Shown here one piece after another: positions 1 through 10,895 of a stretch of 64,000 nt of DNA. Origin of the DNA: Sphingopyxis sp. GTDB lineage: Bacteria > Pseudomonadota > Alphaproteobacteria > Sphingomonadales > Sphingomonadaceae. The notes under the pieces are model-generated. The model did not search any database. It worked only from the letters and a program-made list of their open reading frames with translations, and had not been told where the DNA came from. The translations under genes were made by a program, and so were the position numbers. The first letter of the stretch is position 1, and each line of letters opens with the position of its first letter. The stretch lies in NCBI RefSeq assembly GCF_025869345.1, contig NZ_JAOZVW010000138.1, forward strand, positions 1 to 64,000, given 5' to 3'.

Positions 1-1008
1 CACGCCTTCTTCAAGGCGCTGCTGTTCCTCGGCGCGGGCTCGGTGATCCATGCGATGCACCATGAGCAGGACATGCGCTATTACGGCGCGCTGCGTAAGC
101 ACATCCCGCTCACTTACTGGGCGATGATGGCGGGGACGCTGGCGATCACCGGCGTCGGCATCGCGGGCGTCGCGGGTTTCGCGGGCTTCTATTCGAAGGA
201 CGGCATTCTCGAGGCGGCCTATGCCGCGGGCGGCGGCGGACAGGTCGCTTTCTGGGTCGGCACCTTCGCGGCGCTACTCACCAGCTTCTATTCGTGGCGC
301 CTCGTCTTCCTGACCTTCCACGGCAAGCCGCGCTGGGACCAGAGCGAGCATATCCAGCATGCGGTGCACGATGATCATGGGCACGGCCATGACGACCATG
401 CCCATGCGCATCACCATGACTCACACGGGGACGGCACCGCGGGCTATCACCCGCACGAAAGCCCGCTCTCGATGCTGATCCCGCTCGGGGTGCTGTCGCT
501 CGGCGCGGTGTTCGCGGGTTTCGTCTTCCACCATGCGTTCATCGATCCCGAGGGCGGAATGGCCTTCTGGAAGGGCAGCCTCTTCTTCGACGAGCATCTG
601 ATGCACGCAGCGCACGAAGTGCCGCTGTGGATTAAGTGGGCGCCGTTCACCGCGATGGCGATCGGTCTGGCGATTGCGTGGAACAATTATATCCGCGACA
701 CCAGCCTGCCGGCAAAATTCGTGGCGCAGTTCAGGCTGCTGCACCAGTTCCTGTACAACAAATGGTATTTCGACGAGCTCTACAACATCCTGTTCGTGAA
801 GCCCGCCTTCGCGATCGGCCGCTTCTTCTGGAAGCGCGGGGATGAAGGCACCATCGACCGCTTCGGTCCCGATGGCGTCGCGGCGCTCGTCCAGGGGGGG
901 ACCCGGCTCGCGGTCCGGCTGCAATCGGGTTATGTTTATGGATATGCGTTCGTGATGCTGCTCGGTCTCGTCGGCCTCGCCAGCTGGGCCATGGTGAAGT
1001 TCCTGTGA
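1..1008 (+). CDS. nuoL: NADH-quinone oxidoreductase subunit L, C-terminal part (5' truncated by window)
   Basis: Open in frame from base 1 ([31 protein letters not shown]), typical NuoL C-terminus, followed by nuoM and nuoN. Confidence 0.96.
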   Translation, partial: HAFFKALLFLGAGSVIHAMHHEQDMRYYGALRKHIPLTYWAMMAGTLAITGVGIAGVAGFAGFYSKDGILEAAYAAGGGGQVAFWVGTFAALLTSFYSWRLVFLTFHGKPRWDQSEHIQHAVHDDHGHGHDDHAHAHHHDSHGDGTAGYHPHESPLSMLIPLGVLSLGAVFAGFVFHHAFIDPEGGMAFWKGSLFFDEHLMHAAHEVPLWIKWAPFTAMAIGLAIAWNNYIRDTSLPAKFVAQFRLLHQFLYNKWYFDELYNILFVKPAFAIGRFFWKRGDEGTIDRFGPDGVAALVQGGTRLAVRLQSGYVYGYAFVMLLGLVGLASWAMVKFL

Positions 1009-2561
1009 GCGGGCTTCCCATCCTGTCGCTGATGCTGGCGATCCCCGCGATCGCCGCCATCGCCTGCCTGTTCGTCGAGGCGAAGCCCGCGCGCATGATC
1101 GCGCTCGGCGCGACGCTGGTCGATTTCGCGCTCGGCATCATGCTGTGGGCGAATTTCGACATCGGCGGCGCGCAATGGCAGTTCACCGAGCGCGCCGACC
1201 TGTTCGGCCGTTTCCAGTGGGCACTCGGCGTCGACGGCGTCGCGATGATGCTGATCGTGCTCAGCACCTTCCTGATGCCGCTCTGCATCCTCGCGAGCTG
1301 GGAATCGATCAAGCAGCGCGTCGGCCTCTACATGGCGATGTTCCTCGTCATGGAAGTCATCATGATCGGCGTCTTCGCGGCGCAGGATCTGCTGCTCTTC
1401 TACATCTTCTTCGAGGGCGTGCTGATCCCGATGTATCTGATCATCGGCATCTGGGGCGGCCAGAACCGCATCTATGCGGCGTTCAAATTCTTCCTCTATA
1501 CGCTGCTCGGATCGGTGCTGATGCTCGTCGCGATGATCGCGATGATCCGCGAGGCGGGGACGACCGAGATTCCGGTCCTGTTGAACTATAATTTCCCGCC
1601 GGAGATGCAGACCTGGCTGTGGCTCGCCTTCTTCGCGAGCATGGCGGTCAAGATGCCGATGTGGCCGGTCCACACCTGGCTTCCTGATGCGCACGTCCAG
1701 GCGCCGACCGCGGGCTCGATGATCCTGGCGGGCGTGCTGCTCAAGATGGGGTCTTACGGCTTCCTGCGCTTCATGATGCCGATGTTCCCCGACGCCTCGG
1801 CGCAATTCATGTGGCTCGTGTTCGCGCTGTCGATGGTCGCGGTCGTCTATACCAGCCTCGTTGCGCTGGTGCAGAGCGACATGAAGAAGCTGATCGCTTA
1901 TTCGTCGGTCGCGCATATGGCGATCGTCACCGCGGGCCTCTATGCCTTCAACCAGCAGGGGATCGAGGGCGCGCTGATCATCATGCTCAGCCATGGCGTC
2001 GTCTCGGCCGCGCTCTTCTTCTGCGTCGGCGTGATCTACGACCGGCTGCACACGCGCGAGATCAGCCGCTACGGCGGGCTTGCAGTGAACATGCCGGCCT
2101 ATGCGCTGTTCTTCATGCTGTTCACCATGGCGTCGATCGGCCTGCCGGGCACCAGCGGCTTCGTCGGCGAATTCCTGAGCCTCGCCGGCATCTATGAGGC
2201 GTCGAGCTGGGCGGCGTTCGTCTGCACCACCGGCATCATCCTCGGCGCCGCTTACATGCTGTATCTCTATCGCCGCGTCGTGTTCGGCGAATTGACCAAG
2301 GACGATGTGAAGGCCATGCCCGACCTCAATCCCCGCGAATGGGCGATCTTCGTGCCGCTCGCCGCGGTCGCGCTGTGGATGGGCGTCTATCCCGAGAGCT
2401 TCCTCGCGCCGATGCGCGGCGACGTGACCACGGTGGTCGCGCGGCTCGCCCCGGCGAAGCCCGCGGGCGACGCGCATGTCACGGCGGGCAAGCCCAAGGC
2501 GGCCGCTCCGGCGCACGGAGACGCCAAGGGCGAAGCGCATCATGCGGGAGGCGTCCAATGA
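1005..2561 (+). CDS. nuoM: NADH-quinone oxidoreductase subunit M
   Basis: 518 aa, GTG start overlapping the nuoL stop; typical NuoM motifs ([23 protein letters not shown]). Confidence 0.97.
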   Translation: MSGLPILSLMLAIPAIAAIACLFVEAKPARMIALGATLVDFALGIMLWANFDIGGAQWQFTERADLFGRFQWALGVDGVAMMLIVLSTFLMPLCILASWESIKQRVGLYMAMFLVMEVIMIGVFAAQDLLLFYIFFEGVLIPMYLIIGIWGGQNRIYAAFKFFLYTLLGSVLMLVAMIAMIREAGTTEIPVLLNYNFPPEMQTWLWLAFFASMAVKMPMWPVHTWLPDAHVQAPTAGSMILAGVLLKMGSYGFLRFMMPMFPDASAQFMWLVFALSMVAVVYTSLVALVQSDMKKLIAYSSVAHMAIVTAGLYAFNQQGIEGALIIMLSHGVVSAALFFCVGVIYDRLHTREISRYGGLAVNMPAYALFFMLFTMASIGLPGTSGFVGEFLSLAGIYEASSWAAFVCTTGIILGAAYMLYLYRRVVFGELTKDDVKAMPDLNPREWAIFVPLAAVALWMGVYPESFLAPMRGDVTTVVARLAPAKPAGDAHVTAGKPKAAAPAHGDAKGEAHHAGGVQ

Positions 2562-3997
2562 CCGCTGATCTCGCGCTCGTCTGGCCCGAGCTGATCCTGA
2601 CGATCGGCGGGCTGATCACGCTGATGCTTGGCGCCTTCGCGGGCGACCGGCAGGTCGGGCTCTATCAGCTCGCGGCGCTGCTGACGCTCGCCGCCGCGGC
2701 GGTCGCGGTCGCGGCGCTGTTCGGCACCGAGGCTTCGGTCTTTTCGGGCACGCTCGCGGTCGACGGCTTCGGCGGGTTCGCCAAGCTGCTCATCTATGCC
2801 GCGAGCTTCGTCTGCATCGCGATCGCGCCGCGCTATTTCGGCGAGGCGATGCGCGCCGAATATTCGGCGCTGATCGTCTTCGCGGCGCTCGGCATGGGCA
2901 TCATGGCCTCGTCGCGCGACCTGATGACGCTCTATGTCGGGCTCGAGCTCAACAGCCTTGCCTCCTATGTGCTCGCCAGCTTCATGCGTAATGATGATCG
3001 GTCGAGCGAGGCGGGGCTCAAATATTTCGTCCTCGGTGCGCTCGCTTCGGGCATCCTCCTGTTCGGCATCTCGCTGCTCTACGGCTTTTCGGGTACCACC
3101 GATTTCGCCGGGGTCGCCACGGCGATGGCGGGCGGGGTCAATATCGGCCTGCTGTTCGGCATCGTCTTCGTCGTCGCGGGGCTGGCGTTCAAGATCAGCG
3201 CGGTGCCGTTCCATATGTGGACCCCCGACGTCTATGAAGGCGCGCCGACCCCGGTGACGACCTTCTTCGCCAGCGCGCCCAAGGTCGCGGCGATGACGCT
3301 GCTGACGCGCGTCCTGATCGATGCGATGGGCCCGGCGGGCCCGGCACTCGCGGCATGGCAGCAGATCATCATCTTCCTGTCGCTCGCCTCGATCATCCTC
3401 GGCGCGGTCGGCGCGATCGGGCAGAAGAACATCAAGCGCCTGCTCGCCTATTCGTCGATCAACAATGTCGGTTTCATGCTGATCGGTCTCGCTGCGGGAA
3501 CGCAGCAGGGGGTCGAGGCGGTGCTGACCTATCTGCTCGTCTATGTCGTCACGACGATCGGCGCTTTCCTGTTCGTCATGCAGCTCCGCGATGCCGATGG
3601 TCGGATGGTCGAGAGCATTCCCGCCTATGCCGGCCTGTCGAAGCGCCAGCCGGGGCTCGCCGCGGCGATGGCGGTATTCCTGTTCAGCCTCGCCGCGATC
3701 CCGCCGCTGTTCGGCTTCTGGCCGAAGTATCTGGTGTTCGAGGCCGCGGTGAACGCGGGGCTCGTGCCGCTGGCAGTTGCCGGGGTGGTCGTGTCGGTGA
3801 TCGGCGCTTTCTATTATATCGCGATCATCAAGACGATGTACTTCGACGAGGAGCCCGAGACGGTGATCCGGAACGGCGGATCGCGGGTCGAGGGCGCGGT
3901 GATCGGCGTCAGCGCGCTGTGGTTGTCGGTGATCGGCTATCTCTTCATCCCGATGCTGGCGGCGGCCGCGGCGAGCGCTGCTTCGGTGCTGTTCTGA
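2558..3997 (+). CDS. nuoN: NADH-quinone oxidoreductase subunit N
   Basis: [18 protein letters not shown]..., ATGA overlap with nuo[29 protein letters not shown] motif. Confidence 0.97.
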   Translation: MTADLALVWPELILTIGGLITLMLGAFAGDRQVGLYQLAALLTLAAAAVAVAALFGTEASVFSGTLAVDGFGGFAKLLIYAASFVCIAIAPRYFGEAMRAEYSALIVFAALGMGIMASSRDLMTLYVGLELNSLASYVLASFMRNDDRSSEAGLKYFVLGALASGILLFGISLLYGFSGTTDFAGVATAMAGGVNIGLLFGIVFVVAGLAFKISAVPFHMWTPDVYEGAPTPVTTFFASAPKVAAMTLLTRVLIDAMGPAGPALAAWQQIIIFLSLASIILGAVGAIGQKNIKRLLAYSSINNVGFMLIGLAAGTQQGVEAVLTYLLVYVVTTIGAFLFVMQLRDADGRMVESIPAYAGLSKRQPGLAAAMAVFLFSLAAIPPLFGFWPKYLVFEAAVNAGLVPLAVAGVVVSVIGAFYYIAIIKTMYFDEEPETVIRNGGSRVEGAVIGVSALWLSVIGYLFIPMLAAAAASAASVLF

Positions 3998-4719
3998 TAC
4001 CGCCGATCGAGCGGATCGCGCAGACAGGTTCGACCAATGCCGACCTGCTGGCGCGGCTGGCAGGCGGTGAGCATGTCGGCGAGGGGCATTGGCTCGTCGC
4101 AGACCGTCAGACCGCTGGGCGCGGTCGCCTCGGGCGTCCGTGGGATGATGGGCAGGGCAATTTCATGGGCTCGACCGTCGTGCAGCTTACCGCGGGCGAT
4201 CCGTCGCCCGCGACGCTGGCATTGGTCGTCGCGGTCGCGCTGGCGAAGGTGGTGACGATCTTCGCGCCCGCGGTTCCGCTTCAGCTCAAATGGCCGAACG
4301 ACCTGTTGGTGGATGGCGCGAAATGTTCGGGCATATTGCTCGAACGCAGCGGCAATGCCGTGGTGATCGGGGTAGGGGTCAATCTTGCCTCGGCGCCCGA
4401 GCTGCCCGACCGCGCGACCTTCTCCTTCGCCGGGGCCGGCATCGCGATCGACCGCGACCGCTTTGCCGAGGCGCTGGCGGTCGCGCTGGTCGATGCGCTG
4501 TGGAGCTGGCGGCAGGAGGGCGTCGAAAGCATCGTGCGCGCGTGGCTGCCGCTCGGCCACCCGGTGGGGACGCCGCTCCGCGTGTCCGAACAGGGCATCG
4601 ACGGGACGTTCGATGGGCTCGCGCCCGATGGTGCGCTGCGCTTGCGCCGCGCCGACGGGGAGGTCATGCTGATCCACGCGGGCGACGTCGAACTGCAACG
4701 GCCCGTGAAGGGGAACTGA
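3994..4719 (+). CDS. birA: Biotin--[acetyl-CoA-carboxylase] ligase (start codon uncertain)
   Basis: [12 protein letters not shown]...[15 protein letters not shown]...[17 protein letters not shown] biotin ligase motifs; no ATG near the predicted start. Confidence 0.9.
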   Translation: MIPPIERIAQTGSTNADLLARLAGGEHVGEGHWLVADRQTAGRGRLGRPWDDGQGNFMGSTVVQLTAGDPSPATLALVVAVALAKVVTIFAPAVPLQLKWPNDLLVDGAKCSGILLERSGNAVVIGVGVNLASAPELPDRATFSFAGAGIAIDRDRFAEALAVALVDALWSWRQEGVESIVRAWLPLGHPVGTPLRVSEQGIDGTFDGLAPDGALRLRRADGEVMLIHAGDVELQRPVKGN

Positions 4720-4720
4720 G

Positions 4721-5506
4721 ATGCTGCTCGCGATCGATGTCGGCAACACCAACGCCAAATTCGCGCTGTTCCGGGAAACCGAGCTGCTCGCGCGCTGGCG
4801 CATCGCGACCGACGACCGCCGTACCGCCGACGAATATATGGTCTGGCTCGACCAGCTCATGCGCATCGAGGGGCATGACCGTGCCGAGGTCGATGCCGTG
4901 ATCATCTCGACCGTGGTGCCGCGCGCGCTGCACAATCTGCAACTGCTCGCCGTCAAATATTTCGGCGTCGACGCGCTCGTTGCCGGGCGGGAGCCGGTGA
5001 GCTGGGGGATCGCGCTCAAGGTCGACGAGCCGCAGTCGGTCGGCGCCGACCGTGCGGTCAATGCGATTTCGGCGCAGGCGGTCGCGCCCGGCAAGGACAA
5101 GCTCGTCATCAGCTTCGGCACCGCGACGACGCTCGATCATATCGGGCCCGAGGGCGCCTATCTGGGCGGGATCATCGCGCCGGGGGTCAATCTGTCGCTC
5201 GAAGCGCTCGTCGCCGCCGCGGCCAAGCTGCCGCGCATCGCGATCGAAGCGCCGCCGACAGCTAGTGTCATCGGCCGCACCACCGAAAGCCAGATGCTGA
5301 TCGGCGTCTATTGGGGCTATGTGGCGATGATGGAAGGGCTGATCGCGCGCATGAAGGCCGAGATCGGCACGCCGCTGACCGTCATCGCGACCGGCGGCCT
5401 CGCGACCCTGTTTCAGGAGCAGGCGCATCTGTTCGACCGTATCGAGCCCGACCTGACGCTGAACGGGCTGATGCACCTCTATCATCAAAGGAATATGAGC
5501 GCATGA
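4721..5506 (+). CDS. coaX: Type III pantothenate kinase
   Basis: [17 protein letters not shown]...; GTATTLD motif. Confidence 0.95.
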   Translation: MLLAIDVGNTNAKFALFRETELLARWRIATDDRRTADEYMVWLDQLMRIEGHDRAEVDAVIISTVVPRALHNLQLLAVKYFGVDALVAGREPVSWGIALKVDEPQSVGADRAVNAISAQAVAPGKDKLVISFGTATTLDHIGPEGAYLGGIIAPGVNLSLEALVAAAAKLPRIAIEAPPTASVIGRTTESQMLIGVYWGYVAMMEGLIARMKAEIGTPLTVIATGGLATLFQEQAHLFDRIEPDLTLNGLMHLYHQRNMSA

Positions 5507-7137
5507 CCACCCCCGGCAAGGAGCTGCTTTTCCTCGCGCTCGGCGGGTCGGGCGAGATCGGCATGAACGCCAATCTCTATGGCTGCGACGGCAAATGGAT
5601 CATGCTCGACTTGGGCGTGACTTTCGGCAGCGCCGATTATCCCGGCATCGACATCGTCATGCCCGACCTTGAATTTATCGAGGACCGCAAGAAGGATCTG
5701 CTCGGCATCGTGCTGACCCACGGGCACGAGGATCATATCGGCGCCATCCCCTATCTCGCCGCCGACCTTGGCGTGCCGCTCTACGCCAACCGCTTCACCG
5801 CGGGTCTGATCGCGCACAAGCTCGCTGAAGAGGGGCTGGAGAAGGAGGTCGAGATCAGGGTCGTCGACATCGACGCGCAGTTCGAGATCGGGCCCTTCGG
5901 CATCCGTCTGGTTCCGCTCGCGCATTCGATCCTGGAGATGAGCGCGGCGGTGATCGACACGCCCTATGGCCGGGTGTTCCACACCGGCGACTGGAAACTC
6001 GACGAGGAGCCGATCCTCGGCGCCCCCGCGACCGCGGCGGCGCTGACCGCGGTCGGCGACGAGGGCGTCGATGTTCTCGTCTGCGATTCGACCAACGCCT
6101 TCAACGCCGAGGCGTCGGGAAGCGAAGGCAGCGTCCGCGACGGGCTGATGCACGCGGTCGGTGCGGCGAAGGGCAGGGTGGTCGTCACCACTTTCGCTTC
6201 CAACGCCGCGCGGCTCGCAACCTTGGGCGCGGTAGCGAAGGCGACGGAGCGCACGCTGTGCGTTGCCGGGCGTTCGCTCGACCGTATCCTCGGCGTCGCG
6301 CGGTCGGTCGGATATCTGAACGATTTCCCGCCGACGGTCGATTTCGACGAGGCGATGCGGCTGCCGCGCGACAAGCTGATGGTAATCGCGACCGGCGGGC
6401 AGGGCGAACCGCGCGCGGCGCTTGCGCGCATGGCGGGCGACGTCCACCAGATCAAGCTCGAGGCGGGCGACACCGTCGTCTTCTCCTCGAAGCAGATTCC
6501 GGGGAACGAGGTCGCGATCGGGCGGATCATGAACCAGCTCGCCGCGAAGGACGTGCTGACCGTCACCGAGAAGCAGGCGCATATCCACGTCAGCGGCCAT
6601 CCGGGGCAGCCCGAACTCGCCGCGCTCTATGGTTGGCTGCGGCCGAAACTGATCGTGCCGGTGCACGGCGAGATCCGCCATATGCACGAGCAGGCGCGCT
6701 TCGCGCTCGAAAAGGGCGTGCCCGACGCGCTGGTGCAGGAAAACGGCGATCTCGTCCGCCTCGCGCCCGGCCCGGCGCGCATCGTCGAGCGGGTGCGATC
6801 GGGACGGCTGCTCCTCGACGGCGACGTCATCCTCCCCGCCGATGGCGAGACGATCAACGAGCGGCGCAAACTGGCGCTGAACGGCCAGATGTCGGTCGCG
6901 GTGGTGCTGTCGGGTGGCAAGTTCGTCGAGAGCGCGATCCACTATCGCGGCGTGCCGGTCGAGGACGACCGTGAGACCTTCATCGAGGAGCTGAACGAGG
7001 CCGCCGAACAGGCCGCGACCGGAAAGGCGCGCGACCGCGATGCGCTGAAGGAAGCAATCCGCCTCGGCGTCCGCCGCGTCGCGACCGACTGGACCGGCAA
7101 GAAGCCGATCACCGACGTGCTGATCATGGATATCTGA
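5503..7137 (+). CDS. rnj: Ribonuclease J (metallo-beta-lactamase/beta-CASP)
   Basis: [15 protein letters not shown] motif, GSGEIGMN N-terminus; start ATG at 5503 overlaps coaX stop. Confidence 0.94.
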   Translation: MTTPGKELLFLALGGSGEIGMNANLYGCDGKWIMLDLGVTFGSADYPGIDIVMPDLEFIEDRKKDLLGIVLTHGHEDHIGAIPYLAADLGVPLYANRFTAGLIAHKLAEEGLEKEVEIRVVDIDAQFEIGPFGIRLVPLAHSILEMSAAVIDTPYGRVFHTGDWKLDEEPILGAPATAAALTAVGDEGVDVLVCDSTNAFNAEASGSEGSVRDGLMHAVGAAKGRVVVTTFASNAARLATLGAVAKATERTLCVAGRSLDRILGVARSVGYLNDFPPTVDFDEAMRLPRDKLMVIATGGQGEPRAALARMAGDVHQIKLEAGDTVVFSSKQIPGNEVAIGRIMNQLAAKDVLTVTEKQAHIHVSGHPGQPELAALYGWLRPKLIVPVHGEIRHMHEQARFALEKGVPDALVQENGDLVRLAPGPARIVERVRSGRLLLDGDVILPADGETINERRKLALNGQMSVAVVLSGGKFVESAIHYRGVPVEDDRETFIEELNEAAEQAATGKARDRDALKEAIRLGVRRVATDWTGKKPITDVLIMDI

Positions 7138-7140
7138 GCG

Positions 7141-7401
7141 ATGAAATGGACCTCGGCCCTCGCGATCTACACGCTCTTCTGGGCGTTCAGCGCCTTCTTC
7201 GTGCTGCCCTTCCATGGCCGCCGGACGGAAGACGATGCGGTGCCGCTGGTCAAAGGACAGGAACCGGGTGCCCCCGCGCGCTTCCGCCCGGGGCGCATCC
7301 TGCTGCAGATGACGGTCGTCGCGACGATCGGCTTCGTCATCTTCTACATCGGCTATGTGCAGGGCTGGGCCGATCCCGACGTGCTGAGCGGGCGGGCGTA
7401 G
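7141..7401 (+). CDS. DUF1467 family small membrane protein
   Basis: 86 aa, MKWTSALAIYTLFWAFSAFFVLPFHGRRTEDD; two TM segments; downstream of rnj. Confidence 0.85.
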   Translation: MKWTSALAIYTLFWAFSAFFVLPFHGRRTEDDAVPLVKGQEPGAPARFRPGRILLQMTVVATIGFVIFYIGYVQGWADPDVLSGRA

Positions 7402-7445
7402 AAACATCCCGGCAGGAGCGTGATGACCTTGGATTGATCCGAATG

Positions 7446-7526
7446 CGTCATTGCGAGCACAGCGAAGCAATCCAGAGCGGTTAACGTGCACGCTGGATTG
7501 CCGCGTCGCTTCGCTCCTCAATGACG
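7446..7526. repeat. Palindromic intergenic repeat (REP-like)
   Basis: Inverted arms CGTCATTGCGAGCACAGCGAAGCAATCCAG ... CTGGATTGCCGCGTCGCTTCGCTCCTCAATGACG between convergent genes. Confidence 0.7.
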
Positions 7527-7538
7527 ATTCTTCCTGCT

Positions 7539-7967
7539 TCAGATGAGCATCTTTTTCATGAAGAAGCGAGGATAGTAAGGCGCGGGGCCTCCGATCTCGC
7601 CAAACACCTCGAAGCCATGACGCTCATAAAACGGCTTGGCCTGGAAGGCATAGGTGTCGAGAAGCATATGGTTGCAGTTGCGGCGACGCGCTTCCTGCTC
7701 CGCCAGATCGAGCAACTTTGCCCCGATGCCCTTGCCGCGCAAAGCTTCCGGCAGAGCGATCATCTCGATATGAAAACCGCCCCAGCGCGACGATCCGATC
7801 AGCCCGCCAATCACCTGACCATCATCGATTCCGGTCACCAATGCAGCAAAGTCGTGGTTATCCAGCGAAGGCACGGCTTCCCGCGTAAACATCCGTAGCG
7901 CTTCCAGCACCGCAGCACATTCGACCTCACTGGGCCGTGTAGTTGTTTGGATCGTTACGCCGTTCAC
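7539..7967 (-). CDS. GNAT family N-acetyltransferase (start uncertain; ORF extends to 8027)
   Basis: EALRGKGIGAKLLDLAEQEARRRNC acetyl-CoA binding motif and KPFYERHGFEVFGEI. Confidence 0.85.
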   Translation of the reverse strand: MNGVTIQTTTRPSEVECAAVLEALRMFTREAVPSLDNHDFAALVTGIDDGQVIGGLIGSSRWGGFHIEMIALPEALRGKGIGAKLLDLAEQEARRRNCNHMLLDTYAFQAKPFYERHGFEVFGEIGGPAPYYPRFFMKKMLI

Positions 7968-7986
7968 GCCGTTCAAGCCGGCTTGG

Positions 7987-10362
7987 TCAGTTCCGCAGCC
8001 GGTCGATCGCCTGCGCGAGCGCGACATAGAGCTTGCCGATGTCCGACGACAGCAGGGTGACGCTGATCGCCGAGCCGTCGCGCGCGCCGATCAGCAGGCG
8101 CAGCATCGCCTCGAAATCGTGGATGAACTGGTTCACCGACGCGTGGAAGCCATCGTCATTCTGATAGAGGCGCAGGATTTCCTTGGCCTCGCTATTCTCG
8201 ACCAGCTTGACCGCGCGGCGTGAGAAGACGCCGCGGTCGCCCTTCAGATAGGCGTCCCAGGCGGTGTCGCTGACTTCGCTCGACAGGATTTTGGTCATGT
8301 CGATTGCGGTCGATTTGAGCGCTTCGGTCAGCACCCCGACCTGCTTCGCGAGCGAATCGCGGTCCGATGCGGCGATCGCCTGTTCGGCCTCGATCGCGCG
8401 CTGCTCGACGCTGGCGCTGGTGTCCATGATGGTGATGAGCTGGCGCATCAGCCGGTCGGCGGCGCCGTTCGCGGCCTCGACCGCGCGCTGCGAGGCGTCC
8501 TCGATCGCGGTGAGCTGCGCCATGATCTCCGACTTGAAGGCGGCGTCGATCGCTTCGGTCGCGGTCGCTTGCATCGCCTCGCGCGCGCCGGCGACGAGAT
8601 TTTCCAGTGTCCGGCGCGCTTCCTCGGCCGCCGCATCGGCGGTCGTGCGCACCTCGCCGAGTGTGGCGATCATCCGCGCGCCGCCCTGTTCGGCGAAGTC
8701 GTCGGCACCGCTGCGCAGCCGCGCGAGCGCGGCGTCGGCCTCGGCGAGCGATGCATTGACGCGATCGGCGAGCGCCTGCTGGCTTTCGGCGTGCGCCGCC
8801 ATCTTGTCTTCGCTCGCCTGCAAGGTCGATTTGACCGCGCTGACGTGCGACAGCGCCGACTGCGCCACCAGCTCCGACGCTTCGAGCATGGGTTTGAGTT
8901 CGGCGAGCGTCGTCTGCGTCGTCTTGCCGTGCGAGGCCATGCGATCAAGCGAGCGCGGGAGCGTTTCGTCGAGTTCGCGCGTCACCGCGTCGAGCGCGAG
9001 CAGCAGCGATTCGGCCTGGGTGATGAGCTGGTGCGCCGAGCCGTTGCCGGTCTGCACTTCCGCCATAAAGGCAGCGAGCTGGTCCTTGGTGCCGTCGATC
9101 GCGCGGCCGATCACGCCGGTGCTCGCCGAAACGCTGACGTCGAGAAGCTCGAGCTGCTGGCCGACATCGGCGACATGCGTCTTGATCCGCGCGGCGAGCG
9201 CTTCGCTTGCTTCGCCATGTGCGGTCAGATCCGCCCCGATCGCGTCGCCCGCGGCGCGGGCGGCGGCGAGGCGCGCGTCGAGCTGGGACGCGGCGGTATC
9301 GACGCCGTCGCGGAACTGGCGCCAGCTATCGTCCATTCGGGCGGTCACCGTGGCGATCGTCGATTGGAGATCGTCGCGCGCGGTCGCGGCCGCCTGCGTC
9401 ATGCGGGCGAAGGCGACGTCATGGGCTTCGGTGACGTGCGCGGACGCCTCGACCAGTCCGGCCTCGGCATCCTTCGCCTGTTGCTGCAACGCGCCGATCG
9501 CCTCGTGCAGGCTGGCGGCCGATGCCGCGCCGGCATCCCTGGCCTTGACGGCTTCCTCGGACAGCGCGGCGAGCCGGGCTTCGAGATTGGCGCCCTGCTG
9601 GTGCGCGACCAGTCCCGCCTCGCGAAAATTGACCGCGAGCCGCTGCGCGACGTCGTCGATTCGCGGCAGCCCAGCGAGCAGCCCGTCCATCCGCTGCATC
9701 GCGACATCGCCCGACCGCGCGAGCTGGTCGTGCGCATTGGCGATGACCGACGCATTGGTCGCGAGCTTGTCGCTGCTCTCGCTGAGCCGGGTCACCGTAT
9801 CGAGCCCGAGCTGCTGCACGCTGCGCGCCTGTTCGGCGAGTTGCCGCTGCGCGTCGGCGAGATGCGCCGCCAGCGCGCGCATCGAATCGTTGAGCGCGTG
9901 ATTTTCGTCGCGAAGCGCCTTGGCTGCGCGTGCGAACCGCGCCTGTTCGGATCGGCCCGAGCGCAGCAGCGCCATCCACAGCACCGCGAGCAGGGTCAGC
10001 GGCATCGCGACCGTCGCGACGAGCGCGGGCCAGTCGGTCAGCGCGGGGGCGCGCGAAAAACCAGCCGTCGCGGCGGTGAGTGCGAAGATCGTCCAGCCCA
10101 GACCGGCGATCAGCAGCAGGATGGGGGCGACGCGGTCACGGAAGGCCGAGGGCGCTTCCGCCGCGCCGGAAACCTCATCCTCTTCGGTTTCGGCGAGCGC
10201 CGACATATCGAGCCAATCCCGCTCCACCGATGCGGCGGCTTCGGGCTCAGGCACGGATTCGGGCGCCGCGACGTCTGCCGGGGCAGCTTCGTCCGTGCCG
10301 TTCGATTCCGGTTTTGCCGCGGCATCCCGCCACAATCCGACGATCTTCTTTTCCCCCGTCAT
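7987..10362 (-). CDS. Large membrane-anchored coiled-coil protein, TipN-like candidate polarity factor
   Basis: 791 aa; acidic N-terminus, two TM helices (IAPILLLIAGLGWTIFAL; LVATVAMPLTLLAVLWMALL), long Ala/Glu-rich coiled coil, distinct C-terminal domain (SDTAWDAYLKGDRGVFSRRAVKLV...LLSSDIGKLYVALAQAIDRLR). Confidence 0.65.
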   Translation of the reverse strand: MTGEKKIVGLWRDAAAKPESNGTDEAAPADVAAPESVPEPEAAASVERDWLDMSALAETEEDEVSGAAEAPSAFRDRVAPILLLIAGLGWTIFALTAATAGFSRAPALTDWPALVATVAMPLTLLAVLWMALLRSGRSEQARFARAAKALRDENHALNDSMRALAAHLADAQRQLAEQARSVQQLGLDTVTRLSESSDKLATNASVIANAHDQLARSGDVAMQRMDGLLAGLPRIDDVAQRLAVNFREAGLVAHQQGANLEARLAALSEEAVKARDAGAASAASLHEAIGALQQQAKDAEAGLVEASAHVTEAHDVAFARMTQAAATARDDLQSTIATVTARMDDSWRQFRDGVDTAASQLDARLAAARAAGDAIGADLTAHGEASEALAARIKTHVADVGQQLELLDVSVSASTGVIGRAIDGTKDQLAAFMAEVQTGNGSAHQLITQAESLLLALDAVTRELDETLPRSLDRMASHGKTTQTTLAELKPMLEASELVAQSALSHVSAVKSTLQASEDKMAAHAESQQALADRVNASLAEADAALARLRSGADDFAEQGGARMIATLGEVRTTADAAAEEARRTLENLVAGAREAMQATATEAIDAAFKSEIMAQLTAIEDASQRAVEAANGAADRLMRQLITIMDTSASVEQRAIEAEQAIAASDRDSLAKQVGVLTEALKSTAIDMTKILSSEVSDTAWDAYLKGDRGVFSRRAVKLVENSEAKEILRLYQNDDGFHASVNQFIHDFEAMLRLLIGARDGSAISVTLLSSDIGKLYVALAQAIDRLRN

Positions 10363-10430
10363 CCTGCCATCTTAGCACCAAATGCCGTCCATGGAACGGA
10401 AACTTAACCACGATCTGGCAAGGCTGTGGA

Positions 10431-10727
10431 ATGTCGTTCGATAGCGGGCCCCTCGACCGGTATATCAGCGCGGCGGTCGGCGACGATCCGGCCGCGGCAC
10501 GCGAGTTGCGCGCAAGCTTCGCCGCGGGCGCGCGCGAGCTTGCCGACCTGATGCGCCGGTCGCGCTGCGACGCGAACTGGCATGCCGCCGCCGAACGCCT
10601 GAAAAGCCTGGCCGCGACATTCGGCATCATCCCGTTGATTCAGCTTGCCGAAACGGCAATGGACGGCGTGCCCGGCGATCCCGCCGTTCTGCGCGATATC
10701 AACGCGGCGATCGAGCGCATCGCATAA
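10431..10727 (+). CDS. Small Hpt-like domain protein
   Basis: 98 aa MSFDSGPLDRYISAAVGDDPAAARELRASFAAGARELADLMRRSRCDANWHAAAERLKSLAATFG...; Hpt-like helical pattern, but a canonical HxLKG histidine is not evident (AAERLKSLA). Confidence 0.55.
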   Translation: MSFDSGPLDRYISAAVGDDPAAARELRASFAAGARELADLMRRSRCDANWHAAAERLKSLAATFGIIPLIQLAETAMDGVPGDPAVLRDINAAIERIA

Positions 10728-10895
10728 GCGCGCCTGCATCGGCGGGTTCAATTCCCGTTCAGCCGCCCGCCGCCAATGGAAATATCGATCCCGGCCGTCT
10801 TGCCTTGGCAACGCTACGGGTCTAGCCGCGTTCTGAACTGCGGCTGGCCCCCGCTTGTCTTAAGGCAAGCCGGCCGTTTCTGAGGAGAGATTTTG

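Noticed and set aside
936-2558. 540-aa antisense ORF opposite nuoM
   Set aside because: Shadow ORF from GC-rich codon bias; His/Arg/Asp-rich composition, opposite strand is unambiguous nuoM.
5485-7521. 678-aa antisense ORF opposite rnj
   Set aside because: Low-quality Arg/Asp-rich translation; rnj on the plus strand explains the region.
8264-9901. Ser/Ala-rich plus-strand ORF (545 aa), and 8569..10407 (612 aa)
   Set aside because: Mirror of the coiled-coil gene on the minus strand; repetitive Ala/Glu codons give long open antisense frames.
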